Below, one piece after another: positions 56,802 through 64,000 of a DNA stretch of 64,000 nucleotides; the first letter of the stretch is position 1; every line of letters begins with the position of its first letter. The stretch covers positions 1,426,001 through 1,490,000 of the forward strand of contig NZ_CP151076.1 of assembly GCF_038096165.1 (NCBI RefSeq). The letters are read 5' to 3'. The notes below the pieces were generated by a model, which had not been told where the DNA came from, did no database searches, and was given only the letters and a program-made list of their open reading frames with translations. This DNA is from Pseudomonas sp. G.S.17. GTDB taxonomy: Bacteria; Pseudomonadota; Gammaproteobacteria; Pseudomonadales; Pseudomonadaceae. Position numbers and translations under genes: made by a program.

Positions 56802-57421
56802 GCAGCCATGCGCAGGTTTTGCAGGACGATTGGGCGTGCCCAGCCATTTTCGTAGTCAAACTGGCGCTGTTGCGCTACGACGGTGGCGTCGTCCAGCGGC
56901 AGCGCAGGCTTGTCGGCCAATTCCCATTCGAATTCGGCAATCGGCAGATGCAGTGGGCGCGGCTCTGGACCAGGGCCCGGAATGACGCTGTCGTCGTATG
57001 GATTGAGCACGGTCGGGCGCACCCAGGTGCTATCGAACTCAAGATGGCGCTGCTGGGCAATCATTTCGCCAAGGCTGAACGGTTCGTTCGGTGGCGGCAG
57101 CAAGTCCAGTTCGAACTCGGCAATTGGCAGGAACAACGGCTCAGGCGGCTTGCGCTGTACATCGGCAACCGGGCAGGCGCGCTGTTCGACGATCTTGCCA
57201 AGAGTACGAGCCCCGGCAATCGGTTCGCCGGTGGCGATATCAGTAACAACGGCGGCGGATTCTGCCGAGACCTCGGTGCTGTCGCCAATCTGTTCAGCCA
57301 TCGCACGGGCAAATGCATCCGACCAGAGCTGGGTAACGCTACCCAATGCTCGGGAATTACGCAGGCTGAAATCACCCGCGTGGGATAAGTAGCCTATGGA
57401 TGTTTGCTGAATCTCTGACAT
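56798..57421 (-). CDS. Hypothetical protein with an internal LPIAEFE duplication
   Basis: This 207-residue protein (ATG 57419-57421, MSEIQQTSIGYLSH) has no signal peptide. Its C-terminal half is a duplication: LFLPIAEFELDLLPPP ... AQQRHLEFDSTWVRP (about residues 95-140) and LHLPIAEFEWELADKP ... AQQRQFDYENGWARP (about 155-200). The N-terminal part is helical. Its end overlaps the convergent extensin-like gene. I recognise no family; it probably mediates protein binding. Confidence 0.75.
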   Translation of the reverse strand: MSEIQQTSIGYLSHAGDFSLRNSRALGSVTQLWSDAFARAMAEQIGDSTEVSAESAAVVTDIATGEPIAGARTLGKIVEQRACPVADVQRKPPEPLFLPIAEFELDLLPPPNEPFSLGEMIAQQRHLEFDSTWVRPTVLNPYDDSVIPGPGPEPRPLHLPIAEFEWELADKPALPLDDATVVAQQRQFDYENGWARPIVLQNLRMAA

Positions 57422-57517
57422 AGCGATCAGTACACGTCTTGGGTCTGGCAAAATGCCTGATACTTGGTTATCGGCCGTTTTTGTCGATCATTAACAATTT
57501 TTGAGCGTGTGGACACA

Positions 57518-58303
57518 ATGAGTGAGCAACCAGCGGGCAGCCGCATCCGGGTCGAAGCCCTGGCAAGCAATGGGCAGGAGCAGGCAGAGCAATGGGCCCA
57601 GCGCCTGGGTTTGCCGTTACAGGACGCCGAAGCTGATTTCGCTTTGCAAGTCACCGAGGACGGTTTGCAGTTGCAGCAACTGAGCGACGACGCGCCGGGC
57701 CCGGTACGCGTGGACTTTGTTGAAGGCGCTGTTGCCCATCGCCGTCTGTTCGGTGGCGGCAGCGGACAGATGATCGCCAAGGCGGTGGGCATCCAGCCCG
57801 GTGTGCGTCCACGGGTGCTGGACGCCACGGCCGGGCTGGGCAAAGACGCCTTCGTCCTCGCCAGCCTGGGTTGCGAAATGAGCCTGATCGAACGTCAGCC
57901 GATCATCGCTGCGTTGCTTGAGGACGGTTTGCTGCGCGGTCGGCAGGATCGCGAAGTAGGCTCGATCATTGGCCAGATGCGCTTGCTGACCGGCAATTCC
58001 ATCGAGCTGATTCGCAGCTGGGAAGGCGAACCGCCACAGGTGATCTACCTCGATCCGATGTTCCCGCACAGGGAAAAGACCGCGCTGGTAAAGAAGGAAA
58101 TGCGCTTGTTCCGGCCGCTGGTGGGCGACGACATGGACGCGCCGGCACTCCTCGAAGCCGCACTGGTATTGGCGACGCACCGCGTGGTGGTCAAACGCCC
58201 GCGCAAAGCGCCGTGCATCGACGGCCCGAAACCGAGTTACGCGCTGGATGGCAAATCCAGTCGTTATGACATTTATCCGAAGAAGGCGTTGAAGTCCGGC
58301 TGA
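57518..58303 (+). CDS. rsmJ: 16S rRNA (guanine1516-N2)-methyltransferase RsmJ
   Basis: RsmJ methylates G1516 of 16S rRNA with SAM. ATG 57518 gives 261 residues, near the usual length. Seen: the SAM-binding loop [27 protein letters not shown] near residue 104 and the catalytic-type [19 protein letters not shown] near 175, followed by [10 protein letters not shown]. It is a single gene, divergent from the preceding hypothetical gene. Confidence 0.94.
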   Translation: MSEQPAGSRIRVEALASNGQEQAEQWAQRLGLPLQDAEADFALQVTEDGLQLQQLSDDAPGPVRVDFVEGAVAHRRLFGGGSGQMIAKAVGIQPGVRPRVLDATAGLGKDAFVLASLGCEMSLIERQPIIAALLEDGLLRGRQDREVGSIIGQMRLLTGNSIELIRSWEGEPPQVIYLDPMFPHREKTALVKKEMRLFRPLVGDDMDAPALLEAALVLATHRVVVKRPRKAPCIDGPKPSYALDGKSSRYDIYPKKALKSG

Positions 58304-58322
58304 TCTGACGCAGCAGCGAACC

Positions 58323-58432
58323 TGTGGGAGCGAGCTTGCTCGCGAAGCAGCTCACGAGCAGCGCGAGGCAGCGATATCGATCTGCCTGACACACCGCTTC
58401 GCGGCCGTCGTAACCTCCGAACGCTCCCACAA
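58323..58432. repeat. REPIN after rsmJ
   Basis: TGTGGGAGCGAGCTTGCTCG (58323 on) faces CGCTTCGCGG ... CGCTCCCAC (58395-58430), with the right arm degraded. Confidence 0.75.
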
Positions 58433-58445
58433 AAACGCCGTCATC

Positions 58446-58472
58446 TGTAGGGGCTACGCCTCGGCTCCTACA
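58446..58472. repeat. Single palindromic repeat
   Basis: TGTAGGGGCTACGCCTCGGC then TCCTACA forms an imperfect palindrome with TGTAGG/CCTACA ends. It lies immediately downstream of the TetR gene end and could act as its transcript end. Confidence 0.6.
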
Positions 58473-58476
58473 GCAG

Positions 58477-59112
58477 CTAAATCCGGTAAGCCCGCATAAA
58501 CAATCCCACTACATCCCGCACATGCCTTTCGGCGCTGGCGTCGTCCGGCAGCTCGCCGCAGCCCACCAGCAAGCGGAAGTTGCAGGTGCCCTTGATCAGG
58601 CTCAGGAAATGTTCGGCTGCGGTCCTTGCCGAGTCGAAGCGCAGCTCTCCGGTTTTTTCCAGGCGCGCGAGGAAACGCTCCATTTCCTGAAGAATCCGCT
58701 GCGGTCCGGCCTCGAAGAAAATCTGCGACAGCGTCGGATCCTGAGTGCCCAAGGTCACCATCAAGCGATGCAGCTCGATGGATTCCGGGCTGTTGATCAG
58801 TCTGTTGAAGCTGCGGGCAATGTTGATCAGCAGCGTCTCGACCGGCAATTCGCTGTGCAGATCAAAAAACAATTCAGGCATCTGTTCTTCGCAGCGGGCC
58901 ACCACCGCCGAGGAGAACAATGTCTCTTTATCCGTGAAATGGCTGTAGACCGTGAGCTTGGAAACGCCCGCTTCTGCGGCGACCGCATCCATGCTGGTGC
59001 TGGCGTAACCGTTGCGCACGAACAGGTTTTTCGCAGCGTCGAGAATGGCCTGGCGTTTTGCCAGATCCTTGGGGCGGCCGGGGCCGGAGGGTGGTAATGA
59101 GGTTTCAGGCAT
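58477..59112 (-). CDS. TetR family repressor of the adjacent RND operon
   Basis: This 211-residue TetR/AcrR protein has its HTH in about residues 20-65 (RQAILDAAKNLFVRNGYASTSMDAVAAEAGVSKLTVYSHFTDKETLF) and a helical ligand domain behind it. It is transcribed away from the RND adaptor gene across a 93-base gap containing a large palindrome (59128-59168). That arrangement is typical of a local repressor acting on itself and the pump operon. Confidence 0.87.
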   Translation of the reverse strand: MPETSLPPSGPGRPKDLAKRQAILDAAKNLFVRNGYASTSMDAVAAEAGVSKLTVYSHFTDKETLFSSAVVARCEEQMPELFFDLHSELPVETLLINIARSFNRLINSPESIELHRLMVTLGTQDPTLSQIFFEAGPQRILQEMERFLARLEKTGELRFDSARTAAEHFLSLIKGTCNFRLLVGCGELPDDASAERHVRDVVGLFMRAYRI

Positions 59113-59127
59113 ATTCGTTTTAATAAT

Positions 59128-59168
59128 GTACTGGTGAGTTTGATAATTTTTAATATACTCGCCAGTAC
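59128..59168. promoter_or_regulatory. TetR-type operator palindrome
   Basis: GTACTGGTGAGT (59128-59139) and ACTCGCCAGTAC (59157-59168) are inverted arms with 11 of 12 bases paired, separated by 17 bases. Flanking AATAAT and AATTATT extend the symmetry. It sits midway in the divergent gap. A repressor bound here would block both directions. Confidence 0.75.
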
Positions 59169-59205
59169 AATTATTCCAAGTCTCAATTGCGAAGGTGTTG
59201 TCACC

Positions 59206-60306
59206 ATGTTACGCAATGCTCGCTCTGTCGTGCTGCCCGTCACCCTGATTTCGTTGCTGGCCGCTTGCGGTCAGGAGGTCGCGGCGCCGGTTTTCGTGCG
59301 TCCGGCGATGGTGGTGCAGCCCTTGCCGTCATCCCAGTCCATGGACAGCTACCCCGGTGAAGTGCGGGCGCGCTTCGAGCCGGACCTGGCATTTCGCATC
59401 GCTGGCAAAGTCAGCAAGCGCTGGGTTGAAGAGGGGCAGCGGGTCAAGGCCAATCAACCCCTGGCCGAACTGGATGCACAGGATGTTCGTCTGCAACAGG
59501 AAGCCACCCGCGCCCAGGTGGCGGCAGCCGAGGCCAACTTGCAGCTGGTGCGCTCCGAACGCGATCGCTACAAGACGCTGATGGAGCGGCAGATGGTCAG
59601 CCGTTCGCAATTCGATAACGCAGAAAACCTCTACCGCTCCGGCGAAGCGCGGCTCAAGCAGATCAGAGCCGAGCTGACCGTTGCTGACAACCAGACCAGC
59701 TATGCCGTGCTGCGCGCTCCGCAGGATGGCGTGGTTGCCAAGCGGCTGGTGGAAGTCGGCCAGGTCGTCGCAGCGGGGCAAACGGTATTTACCCTGGCGG
59801 CGGATGGCGAGCGTGAAGTGCTGATCAGCCTGCCGGAACAGAACTTCTCGCGCTTCAAGGTCGGCCAGCCGGTGGCGGTGGAATTGTGGACCCAGCGCGA
59901 ACAGCGTTTCCCGGGCCGGATCCGCGAGCTGTCACCGGCCGCCGATCCGCGCTCGCGCACCTTCGCTGCGCGCATTGCCTTTGCTGGCGGCAAGATCCCC
60001 GCCGAGCTGGGGCAGAGCGCTCAGGTGTTCATCCAGGCCGAACAGGTCGTGCCGTTGGCAGTGCCGCTGTCGGCGGTGACGTCCGAGAATGGCGTGCATT
60101 ACGTCTGGCGTGTCGAAGCTGGCAATACGCTGAAGCGCGTGACGGTCAGGCTTGGGCCTTATGGACAGGAATCGGTGCCGGTGCTCGACGGGCTGGCGGC
60201 CAGCGACTGGATCGTGGCCGCCGGTGTGCATGTGCTGCATGAGGGTGAGCAGGTACGCCCGGTGGATCGCGAGAACCGCGCGGTCAAACTGGCGGCGAAG
60301 GAGTAA
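59206..60306 (+). CDS. RND efflux periplasmic adaptor (membrane fusion protein)
   Basis: This 366-residue lipoprotein adaptor links an RND pump to an outer-membrane channel. Seen: lipobox LISLLAACGQ near residue 21, the first lipoyl half near FRIAGKVSKRWVEEGQRVKANQPLAELD, a coiled-coil hairpin (about 90-150), the second lipoyl half LRAPQDGVVAKRLVEVGQVV, and beta-barrel and membrane-proximal domains. ATG 59206 is preferred over the frame reaching back to 59134, which would overlap the operator. It is the first gene of a two-gene operon. Confidence 0.93.
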   Translation: MLRNARSVVLPVTLISLLAACGQEVAAPVFVRPAMVVQPLPSSQSMDSYPGEVRARFEPDLAFRIAGKVSKRWVEEGQRVKANQPLAELDAQDVRLQQEATRAQVAAAEANLQLVRSERDRYKTLMERQMVSRSQFDNAENLYRSGEARLKQIRAELTVADNQTSYAVLRAPQDGVVAKRLVEVGQVVAAGQTVFTLAADGEREVLISLPEQNFSRFKVGQPVAVELWTQREQRFPGRIRELSPAADPRSRTFAARIAFAGGKIPAELGQSAQVFIQAEQVVPLAVPLSAVTSENGVHYVWRVEAGNTLKRVTVRLGPYGQESVPVLDGLAASDWIVAAGVHVLHEGEQVRPVDRENRAVKLAAKE

Positions 60307-60312
60307 GCCCGG

Positions 60313-63300
60313 ATGCACTTCAATCTTTCCGAATGGGCGCTGCGCAATCGGCAAATCGTCCTGTACCTGATGATCGTTCTGGCTGTCGTCGGTGCTCTTT
60401 CCTACACCAAGCTTGGGCAGAGCGAAGATCCGCCGTTCACTTTCAAAGCCATGGTGATTCGTACGATGTGGCCGGGCGCCAGCGCGGAAGAAGTGGCGCT
60501 GCAAGTCACTGATCGCATCGAGAAGAAACTCATGGAAACCGGGGAGTACGAGCGCATCGTTTCGTTCTCGCGACCCGGTGAATCGACGGTGACCTTCGTG
60601 ACCCGCGATTCGATGTTTTCCGCCGCGCTGCCCGAACTGTTCTATCAGATCCGCAAGAAAATCAGCGACATCCGCCAGAACCTGCCGCCGGGGATTCAGG
60701 GGCCGTTCTTCAACGACGAATTCGGCACCACGTTCGGCAATATCTATGCGCTGACCGGCAACGGCTTTGACTACGCCGTGCTCAAGGACTACGCCGACCG
60801 CATCCAGCTGCAATTGCAGCGGGTCAAGGATGTGGGCAAGGTCGAGCTGATCGGCTTGCAGGACGAGAAGATCTGGATCGAGCTGTCCAACGTCAAGCTC
60901 GCCACCCTTGGCTTGCCACTGGCGGCTGTACAGCAAGCGCTTGAAGCGCAGAACGCAGTTGCGGCCACCAGTTTTTTTGAAACGCCCACCGAGCGGGTGC
61001 AGTTGCGGGTCAGCGGACGCTTCCAGACCGTCGAAGAAATTCGCGAGTTTCCGATCCGCGTCGGCGATCGTACGCTGCGCATCAGTGATCTGGCCGAAGT
61101 GCATCGCGGCTTCAACGACCCGCCCGCGCCGCGCATGCGCTTCATGGGTGAGGATGCGCTGGGTCTGGCGGTGGCGATGAAGGAAGGCGGCGACATTCTG
61201 GTGCTGGGCAAGGCCCTGGAAGGCGAGTTTTCCCGCATCCAGAAAAACCTTCCGGCCGGCATGGAGCTGCGCAAGGTCTCCGATCAGCCTGCCGCCGTGA
61301 AGACCGGCGTCGGCGAGTTCGTCCGGGTGCTGGCTGAAGCCTTGGGCATCGTGTTGCTGGTGAGTTTCTTTTCCCTTGGCATGCGCACGGGCATGGTCGT
61401 GGCGCTGGCGATTCCGCTGGTCCTTGCGATGACCTTCGCCTGCATGTATTACCTGGGAATCGGCCTGCACAAGATTTCCCTCGGCGCGCTGGTGCTGGCG
61501 CTGGGCTTGCTGGTGGATGACGCGATCATTGCTGTGGAAATGATGGCAATCAAGATGGAGCAGGGCTACGACCGGATGCGCGCAGCGAGTTTCGCCTGGA
61601 CCAGCACCGCGTTCCCGATGCTCACCGGGACGCTGATTACCGCAGCGGGCTTTTTGCCGATTGCCACGGCGCAGTCGAGCACCGGCGAATACACCCGCTC
61701 GATCTTCCAGGTGGTCACCATTGCCTTGCTCGCGTCATGGGTCGCGGCGGTGGTGTTTGTGCCGTATCTGGGCGAACGGTTGCTGCCGGATCTGGCGAAA
61801 ATCCATGCCGAGAAACACGGCGCGGGCGTTTTTGATCCCTATGCGACGCCGTTCTATAAGCGCGTGCGGGGTCTTGTCGGCTGGTGCGTTCGTCGTCGCA
61901 AGACAGTGATCGTTTTGACGGTAGGACTTTTCGTGCTGTCAGTGGTGATGTTCAAGTACGTGCCCCAGCAGTTCTTTCCGGCTTCGGGTCGACTGGAGCT
62001 GATGATCGATCTGAAACTCACCGAAGGTGCTTCGTTGAGCAACACCGCCGATCAGGTCAAGCGGCTGGAACAGATGCTCAAGGATCACGACGGCATCGAC
62101 AATTACGTTTCCTACGTGGGCACCGGTTCACCGCGTTTCTATCTGCCGCTGGATCAGCAACTGCCTGCGGCGAGTTTCGCCCAGTTCGTGGTGCTGGCCA
62201 AATCCATCGAGGACCGGGAAACCCTGCGCACTTGGCTGATCACCAACCTCAACGAACAATTCCCGACCTTGCGGTCACGGGTCACGCGCCTGGAAAACGG
62301 CCCGCCCGTGGGTTATCCGGTGCAGTTCCGGGTCAGCGGCGAGCACATTGACGAGGTCCGGGCTCTGGCGCGCAAAGTGGCGGCCAAGGTTCGTGACAAT
62401 CCTCATGTGGCCAATGTGCATCTGGACTGGGAAGAACCCAGCAAAGTGGTGTATCTGAATGTCGATCAGGACCGCGCCCGGGCGCTCGGCGTCACAACGG
62501 CCAGCCTGTCGAAATTCCTGCAAAGCTCGCTCACCGGTTCCAGCGTGAGCCAGTACCGCGAGGACGATGAACTGATCGAAATTCTCCTGCGCGGCACCGC
62601 CAATGAACGTCAGCAACTGGGCGCGCTGGCGAGTCTGGCGGTGCCCACCGACAACGGCGCCAGTGTCGCCTTGTCGCAAGTGGCGACCCTGGAATACGGC
62701 TTTGAAGAAGGCATTATCTGGCACCGCAACCGACTGCCCAATGTCACGGTGCGCGCCGATATCTACGGCAAGGAGCAACCGGCGACGCTGGTCCAGCAAA
62801 TCATGCCGACCTTGCAAGGCGTGCGCGATGAATTGCCGGATGGCTATCTGCTGGAAGTGGGCGGTACGGTCGAGGATTCGGCGCGGGGCCAGAATTCGGT
62901 CAAGGCTGGCGTACCGCTGTTCATCGTGGTGGTGCTGACCTTGCTGATGATCCAGCTGCGCAGCTTTTCGCGGATGTTCATGGTATTTCTGACTGCGCCG
63001 TTGGGGCTGATTGGCGTGACGCTGTTCCTGCTGGTGTTCAATCAGCCATTCGGTTTCGTGGCCATGCTCGGCACCATCGCCTTGTCGGGGATGATCATGC
63101 GCAACTCGGTGATTCTGGTCGATCAGATCGAACAGGATATTGCCGGCGGACTGGATCAGTGGCAGGCGATTATCGAGGCCACGGTGCGGCGTTTCCGACC
63201 TATCGTGCTGACCGCGCTGGCGGCGGTGCTGGCGATGATTCCGCTGTCACGCAGTGTGTTCTTCGGCCCGATGGCGGTAGCGATCATGGGCGGCCTGATC

Positions 63301-63375
63301 GTTGCGACCGCGCTGACGTTACTGTTTTTGCCTGCGCTGTATGCAGCGTGGTTTCGGGTGAAGAAGATCGATTGA
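60313..63375 (+). CDS. RND efflux transporter permease
   Basis: This is a 1020-residue inner-membrane proton-driven efflux pump of the AcrB/MexF/TriC superfamily, with 12 predicted membrane helices arranged 1+5 and 1+5 around two large periplasmic loops. Seen: MHFNLSEWALRNRQIVLYLMIVLAVVGALSYTKLGQSEDPPF at the start, the TM4 motif LGLLVDDAIIAVEMMA with the proton-relay aspartates, and GTIALSGMIMRNSVILVDQIEQD near TM10-11. The closest named relatives by overall pattern are TriC- and VexF-like pumps. No outer-membrane factor gene follows in the window, so it probably uses a TolC/OprM homologue encoded elsewhere. It starts six bases after the adaptor. Confidence 0.95.
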   Translation: MHFNLSEWALRNRQIVLYLMIVLAVVGALSYTKLGQSEDPPFTFKAMVIRTMWPGASAEEVALQVTDRIEKKLMETGEYERIVSFSRPGESTVTFVTRDSMFSAALPELFYQIRKKISDIRQNLPPGIQGPFFNDEFGTTFGNIYALTGNGFDYAVLKDYADRIQLQLQRVKDVGKVELIGLQDEKIWIELSNVKLATLGLPLAAVQQALEAQNAVAATSFFETPTERVQLRVSGRFQTVEEIREFPIRVGDRTLRISDLAEVHRGFNDPPAPRMRFMGEDALGLAVAMKEGGDILVLGKALEGEFSRIQKNLPAGMELRKVSDQPAAVKTGVGEFVRVLAEALGIVLLVSFFSLGMRTGMVVALAIPLVLAMTFACMYYLGIGLHKISLGALVLALGLLVDDAIIAVEMMAIKMEQGYDRMRAASFAWTSTAFPMLTGTLITAAGFLPIATAQSSTGEYTRSIFQVVTIALLASWVAAVVFVPYLGERLLPDLAKIHAEKHGAGVFDPYATPFYKRVRGLVGWCVRRRKTVIVLTVGLFVLSVVMFKYVPQQFFPASGRLELMIDLKLTEGASLSNTADQVKRLEQMLKDHDGIDNYVSYVGTGSPRFYLPLDQQLPAASFAQFVVLAKSIEDRETLRTWLITNLNEQFPTLRSRVTRLENGPPVGYPVQFRVSGEHIDEVRALARKVAAKVRDNPHVANVHLDWEEPSKVVYLNVDQDRARALGVTTASLSKFLQSSLTGSSVSQYREDDELIEILLRGTANERQQLGALASLAVPTDNGASVALSQVATLEYGFEEGIIWHRNRLPNVTVRADIYGKEQPATLVQQIMPTLQGVRDELPDGYLLEVGGTVEDSARGQNSVKAGVPLFIVVVLTLLMIQLRSFSRMFMVFLTAPLGLIGVTLFLLVFNQPFGFVAMLGTIALSGMIMRNSVILVDQIEQDIAGGLDQWQAIIEATVRRFRPIVLTALAAVLAMIPLSRSVFFGPMAVAIMGGLIVATALTLLFLPALYAAWFRVKKID

Positions 63376-63424
63376 TCAAACCCACTGCAGACTGTGTAGG
63401 ACCGTGTTCCACCTGTGCAGACTG

Positions 63425-63515
63425 CGTGGGAGCGAGCTTGCTCGCGAAGACGTATTTATAGCCAGCGCATATGTCGCGGCTTGATATTGCCTTCGCGAGC
63501 AAGCTCGCTCCCACA
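63425..63515. repeat. REPIN between the RND permease and DUF4197 genes
   Basis: CGTGGGAGCGAGCTTGCTCG (63425 on) and CTTCGCGAGCAAGCTCGCTC (63491-63510) are near-perfect facing arms, the best-preserved REPIN in the window. It separates two convergent genes. Confidence 0.9.
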
Positions 63516-63529
63516 ATTCCCATCGAACC

Positions 63530-64000
63530 TTACAACGACCCAAACACCTTCTTCGCCAGACTCGTCGCCGCTGCGGCCGGGTTGGCGCGGATGGTTTCTT
63601 CCTGTTTGGCGATCATTTCGAACAAACCGTTCAGCGCCTGTTCCGTCACGTAGCCCTCGATGTTCGAGCTTTTCGCATCCAGAACACCCAACGTCGCGGC
63701 CTGACCGGCGAACGAGTTGTACTTCTGCGCCAGGCCAACCTTGTCCGTGGCTTGCTTGACGATAGGCAGGAACTTGGCGCGGATCTGTTCGCGACTGGTG
63801 CTGTTCAGGTACTGCGTGGCGGAATCCTTGCCACCGCTGAGAATGCCCTTGGCGTCAGCCACGGTCATCTTTTTCACGGCATCCACCAGCAACGTCTGCG
63901 CTTGCGGCATGGCGGCTTCAGCGGCCTGGTTCATGCTGGTTTCCAGCTGGTCGACCTGCGCGCCCATGCCGAACTGTTTCATTTTCTTCGCAACCTTGCC
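63530..64000 (-). CDS. DUF4197 domain-containing protein (N-terminus beyond the window)
   Basis: The C-terminal 156 residues of a DUF4197 protein are present; the frame is open to the right edge, so the start and any signal peptide lie outside. Seen: helical segments such as QAAEAAMPQAQTLLVDAVKKMTVADAKGILSGG and YLNSTSREQIRAKFLPIVKQATDKVGLAQKYNSF, and the end VTEQALNGLFEMIAKQEETIRANPA, all typical of the family. DUF4197 proteins are usually exported. Function unknown. Confidence 0.85.
   Translation of the reverse strand, partial: GKVAKKMKQFGMGAQVDQLETSMNQAAEAAMPQAQTLLVDAVKKMTVADAKGILSGGKDSATQYLNSTSREQIRAKFLPIVKQATDKVGLAQKYNSFAGQAATLGVLDAKSSNIEGYVTEQALNGLFEMIAKQEETIRANPAAAATSLAKKVFGSL

Noticed and set aside
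59932..61470. A 512-codon antisense frame across the RND genes
   Set aside because: Shadow of the adaptor and permease genes, with typical low-complexity histidine/glutamine composition.

Overview
The window is a contiguous piece of a Pseudomonas chromosome, most likely from the fluorescens/syringae side of the genus. The evidence is gene content and order: ypjD-ffh-rpsP-rimM-trmD-rplS, a complete wsp chemosensory operon followed by prfB and lysS (the order known from P. aeruginosa), lptF near ppc-adk-tsaB, a Pseudomonas-type DUF3509 gene, and many REP/REPIN palindromes in the gaps. GC is high and typical of the genus except around 22.4-24.0 kb.

Layout. 0.3-2.4 kb: a leftward pair, ypjD and a CNNM/CorC transporter. 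2.5-11 kb: housekeeping genes (ffh; the rpsP-rimM-trmD-rplS operon; xerD; dsbC; hom-thrC). 11-16.8 kb: a BvgS/RocS-like hybrid sensor kinase, an EAL response regulator and a convergent LuxR/BvgA-like regulator, matching the RocSAR/SadARS system. 17-22.4 kb: DUF3509, a solute-binding protein, yaeQ, recJ and an Old Yellow Enzyme. 22.4-24 kb: a lower-GC inserted segment with one delta-60-repeat gene, bounded by a 48-bp direct repeat of the Old Yellow Enzyme 3' end. 24.2-29.8 kb: a leftward ydcSTUVW-like polyamine/GABA uptake and aldehyde dehydrogenase operon. 31-39.6 kb: wspABCDEFR. 39.8-46.8 kb: prfB (with its programmed frameshift), lysS, a TetR regulator, lipoproteins, a QEGLA/DUF1704 protein and a lipoprotein hydrolase. 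47-53.4 kb: lptF, DUF4398, ppc, adk and tsaB. 53.4-58.3 kb: a tandem REPIN array, DUF72, an isocitrate lyase/PEP mutase-family enzyme, an extensin-like protein and rsmJ. 58.4-63.4 kb: a TetR regulator divergent from a two-gene RND efflux operon. The right edge cuts a DUF4197 gene.

How the genes work together. Two cyclic-di-GMP circuits lie about 20 kb apart. The Roc-like locus has an EAL protein that should degrade c-di-GMP, and the Wsp locus has WspR, a GGDEF protein that makes it. The main observation is that wspF, the methylesterase brake of the Wsp pathway, is broken by loss of one T in a T-run at 38326-38329. This would be expected to lock WspR on and give a wrinkly-spreader-like state, unless it is a sequencing error. 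Inverted BvgA-like heptamers precede both wspA and the rocA1-like gene, suggesting a possible regulatory link.

Other points: a LexA-type palindrome upstream of the delta-60 gene, a candidate sigma-54 promoter for ydcS, a TetR operator palindrome in front of the RND operon, and three near-identical 109-bp REPIN units in tandem. No tRNA, rRNA, CRISPR array, transposase or prophage gene was seen.
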